Assembly (NCBI RefSeq): GCF_004153445.1
Contig: NZ_SDQC01000002.1
Span: 434,001 to 498,000 of the forward strand
Direction: 5' to 3'
DNA length: 64,000 nucleotides
Source: Allopusillimonas soli
GTDB taxonomy: Bacteria > Pseudomonadota > Gammaproteobacteria > Burkholderiales > Burkholderiaceae_B
The translations under genes were made by a program, and so were the position numbers. A model generated the notes under the pieces. That model was given only the letters and a program-made list of their open reading frames with translations, searched no databases and was not told the DNA's origin. Of this stretch, positions 63,378 through 64,000 are shown piece after piece. The first letter of the stretch is position 1. Every line of letters starts with the position of its first letter.

Positions 63378-64000
63378 GGGAGCGGCGCGATTTTGCACAA
63401 CAGCGCTTCGCGCAGCGCATCGACAAGAAACTGGACATCCTCTCGGCTGTGGGCTGCACTCAAGGCAATGCGCAGGCGGCAGCCTCCCTTCGGAACAGTA
63501 GGCGGCCGTATGGCAGAGACAAGCACGCCTGCCTGCGCGAGATGTGCGCTCAATGCCAAAGCGCGCTGCTCGTCACCCACGAAGACAGGCACGATCTGCG
63601 AGGCCGATGCGCTGGTTTCAAGCCCCATGTCATGGAGGGCGTCACGCAGCATTCGCCCATGGCCGGCAAGCCGGCTGCGCTCGGCATCCATCCGCGGGAT
63701 CAGATCCAGAGCGGCGTCGATAGCCCCCAGTATGGCTGGTGGCAAGGCCGTGGTGTAGATGAACCCCGAGCAGCGGCTGACAAGGTAATCGCATAACGCC
63801 CGCGATCCCGCCACATAGGCGCCGAATCCACCCAGTGCCTTGCTGAAGGTGCCCATCGCAAGATCGACTCCCCCCGGCGCCAAACCCGACAGGCCCATAC
63901 CTCGGGGGCCCATGACGCCTGTTGCATGGGCCTCATCCAGGTAAAGAAAAGCGTTGTACTTGGAAGCCAGATCAGCCAGGCGCTGCACATCGCTGCAATC
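63374..64000 (-). CDS. bioF: 8-Amino-7-oxononanoate synthase (C-terminal part; runs off the window)
   Basis: The last 208 residues of BioF, a PLP enzyme that condenses pimeloyl-ACP with L-alanine. The frame is open to the window edge at 64000, so the start lies outside. YLDEAHATGVMGPRGMG contains the PLP-contact Asp and His, and the Schiff-base Lys is in MGTFSKALGG. The end RPPTVPKGGCRLRIALSAAHSREDV is standard. Its stop overlaps the next gene, so it is translationally coupled to the fusion gene. Confidence 0.94.
   Translation of the reverse strand, partial: DCSDVQRLADLASKYNAFLYLDEAHATGVMGPRGMGLSGLAPGGVDLAMGTFSKALGGFGAYVAGSRALCDYLVSRCSGFIYTTALPPAILGAIDAALDLIPRMDAERSRLAGHGRMLRDALHDMGLETSASASQIVPVFVGDEQRALALSAHLAQAGVLVSAIRPPTVPKGGCRLRIALSAAHSREDVQFLVDALREALLCKIAPLP

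Overview
The window is a contiguous, densely coded, GC-rich chromosomal segment. It reads as a betaproteobacterium, most likely family Alcaligenaceae (Bordetella/Pusillimonas/Advenella-like). This is inferred from protein character and gene neighbourhoods (oxyR-recG, glnA-ntrBC, rph/yicC divergence, imuA-imuB-dnaE2, many LysR regulators and solute-binding transporters), not from any 16S sequence. I see no rRNA, tRNA, CRISPR array, insertion sequence or prophage. Coding density is about 95%, with many ATGA or TAATG overlaps inside operons.

Region by region. 0-6 kb: a LysR regulator facing a glyoxylate/hydroxypyruvate-to-glycerate pair (hydroxyacid dehydrogenase and glycerate kinase), an S9 prolyl-oligopeptidase-type peptidase and a glutathione S-transferase. 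6-17 kb: branched-chain amino acid ABC genes livHMGF, proC, a complete glycerol-3-phosphate importer ugpBAEC and a separately placed livK. 16.6-21.7 kb: an oxidative-stress and repair cluster (dps, oxyR, recG, ridA, fpr). 21.9-25.5 kb: a ferric iron importer fbpABC behind a Fur-box-like site. 25.5-29.8 kb: the nitrogen control operon glnA-ntrB-ntrC with a near-perfect sigma-54 promoter and upstream NtrC-type sites. 29.9-37.8 kb: housekeeping genes hemW, rdgB, rph and yicC, interrupted between rdgB and rph by a LysR / acyl-CoA dehydrogenase / MmgE-PrpD cassette, and followed by an unassigned P-loop protein. 37.8-47.7 kb: an AI-2E family permease, a tripartite RND efflux operon with a divergent LysR regulator, and an MFS transporter. 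47.9-51.2 kb: a PBP7-like endopeptidase, an NRDE/TANGO2 protein, a small exported protein and an esterase. 51.2-56.8 kb: the SOS mutagenesis cassette imuA-imuB-dnaE2 with a canonical LexA box. 56.9-61.2 kb: yqeY, a lipoprotein, an Old Yellow Enzyme and a KtrAB-type potassium uptake pair. 61.2 kb to the end: a biotin operon bioF (cut by the window edge)-bioH/bioC fusion-bioD.

How the genes work together. Several transcription units have regulatory sites that agree with their gene content: NtrC/sigma-54 for glutamine synthetase, Fur for the iron importer, a Pho-box-like repeat for glycerol phosphate uptake, and LexA for the mutasome. The least ordinary features are the fused pimeloyl-ACP methyl ester esterase/BioC methyltransferase (one polypeptide for the methylation and demethylation steps of pimelate synthesis), the acyl-CoA dehydrogenase without the usual C-terminal catalytic glutamate, the NtrC with long disordered linkers, the short FbpC without a regulatory domain, and several undescribed palindromic candidate operators.

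I do not see an obviously new multi-gene defence or mobile system here. The best candidates for new biology are the BioH-BioC fusion, the acyl-CoA dehydrogenase/MmgE cassette and the P-loop protein after yicC.
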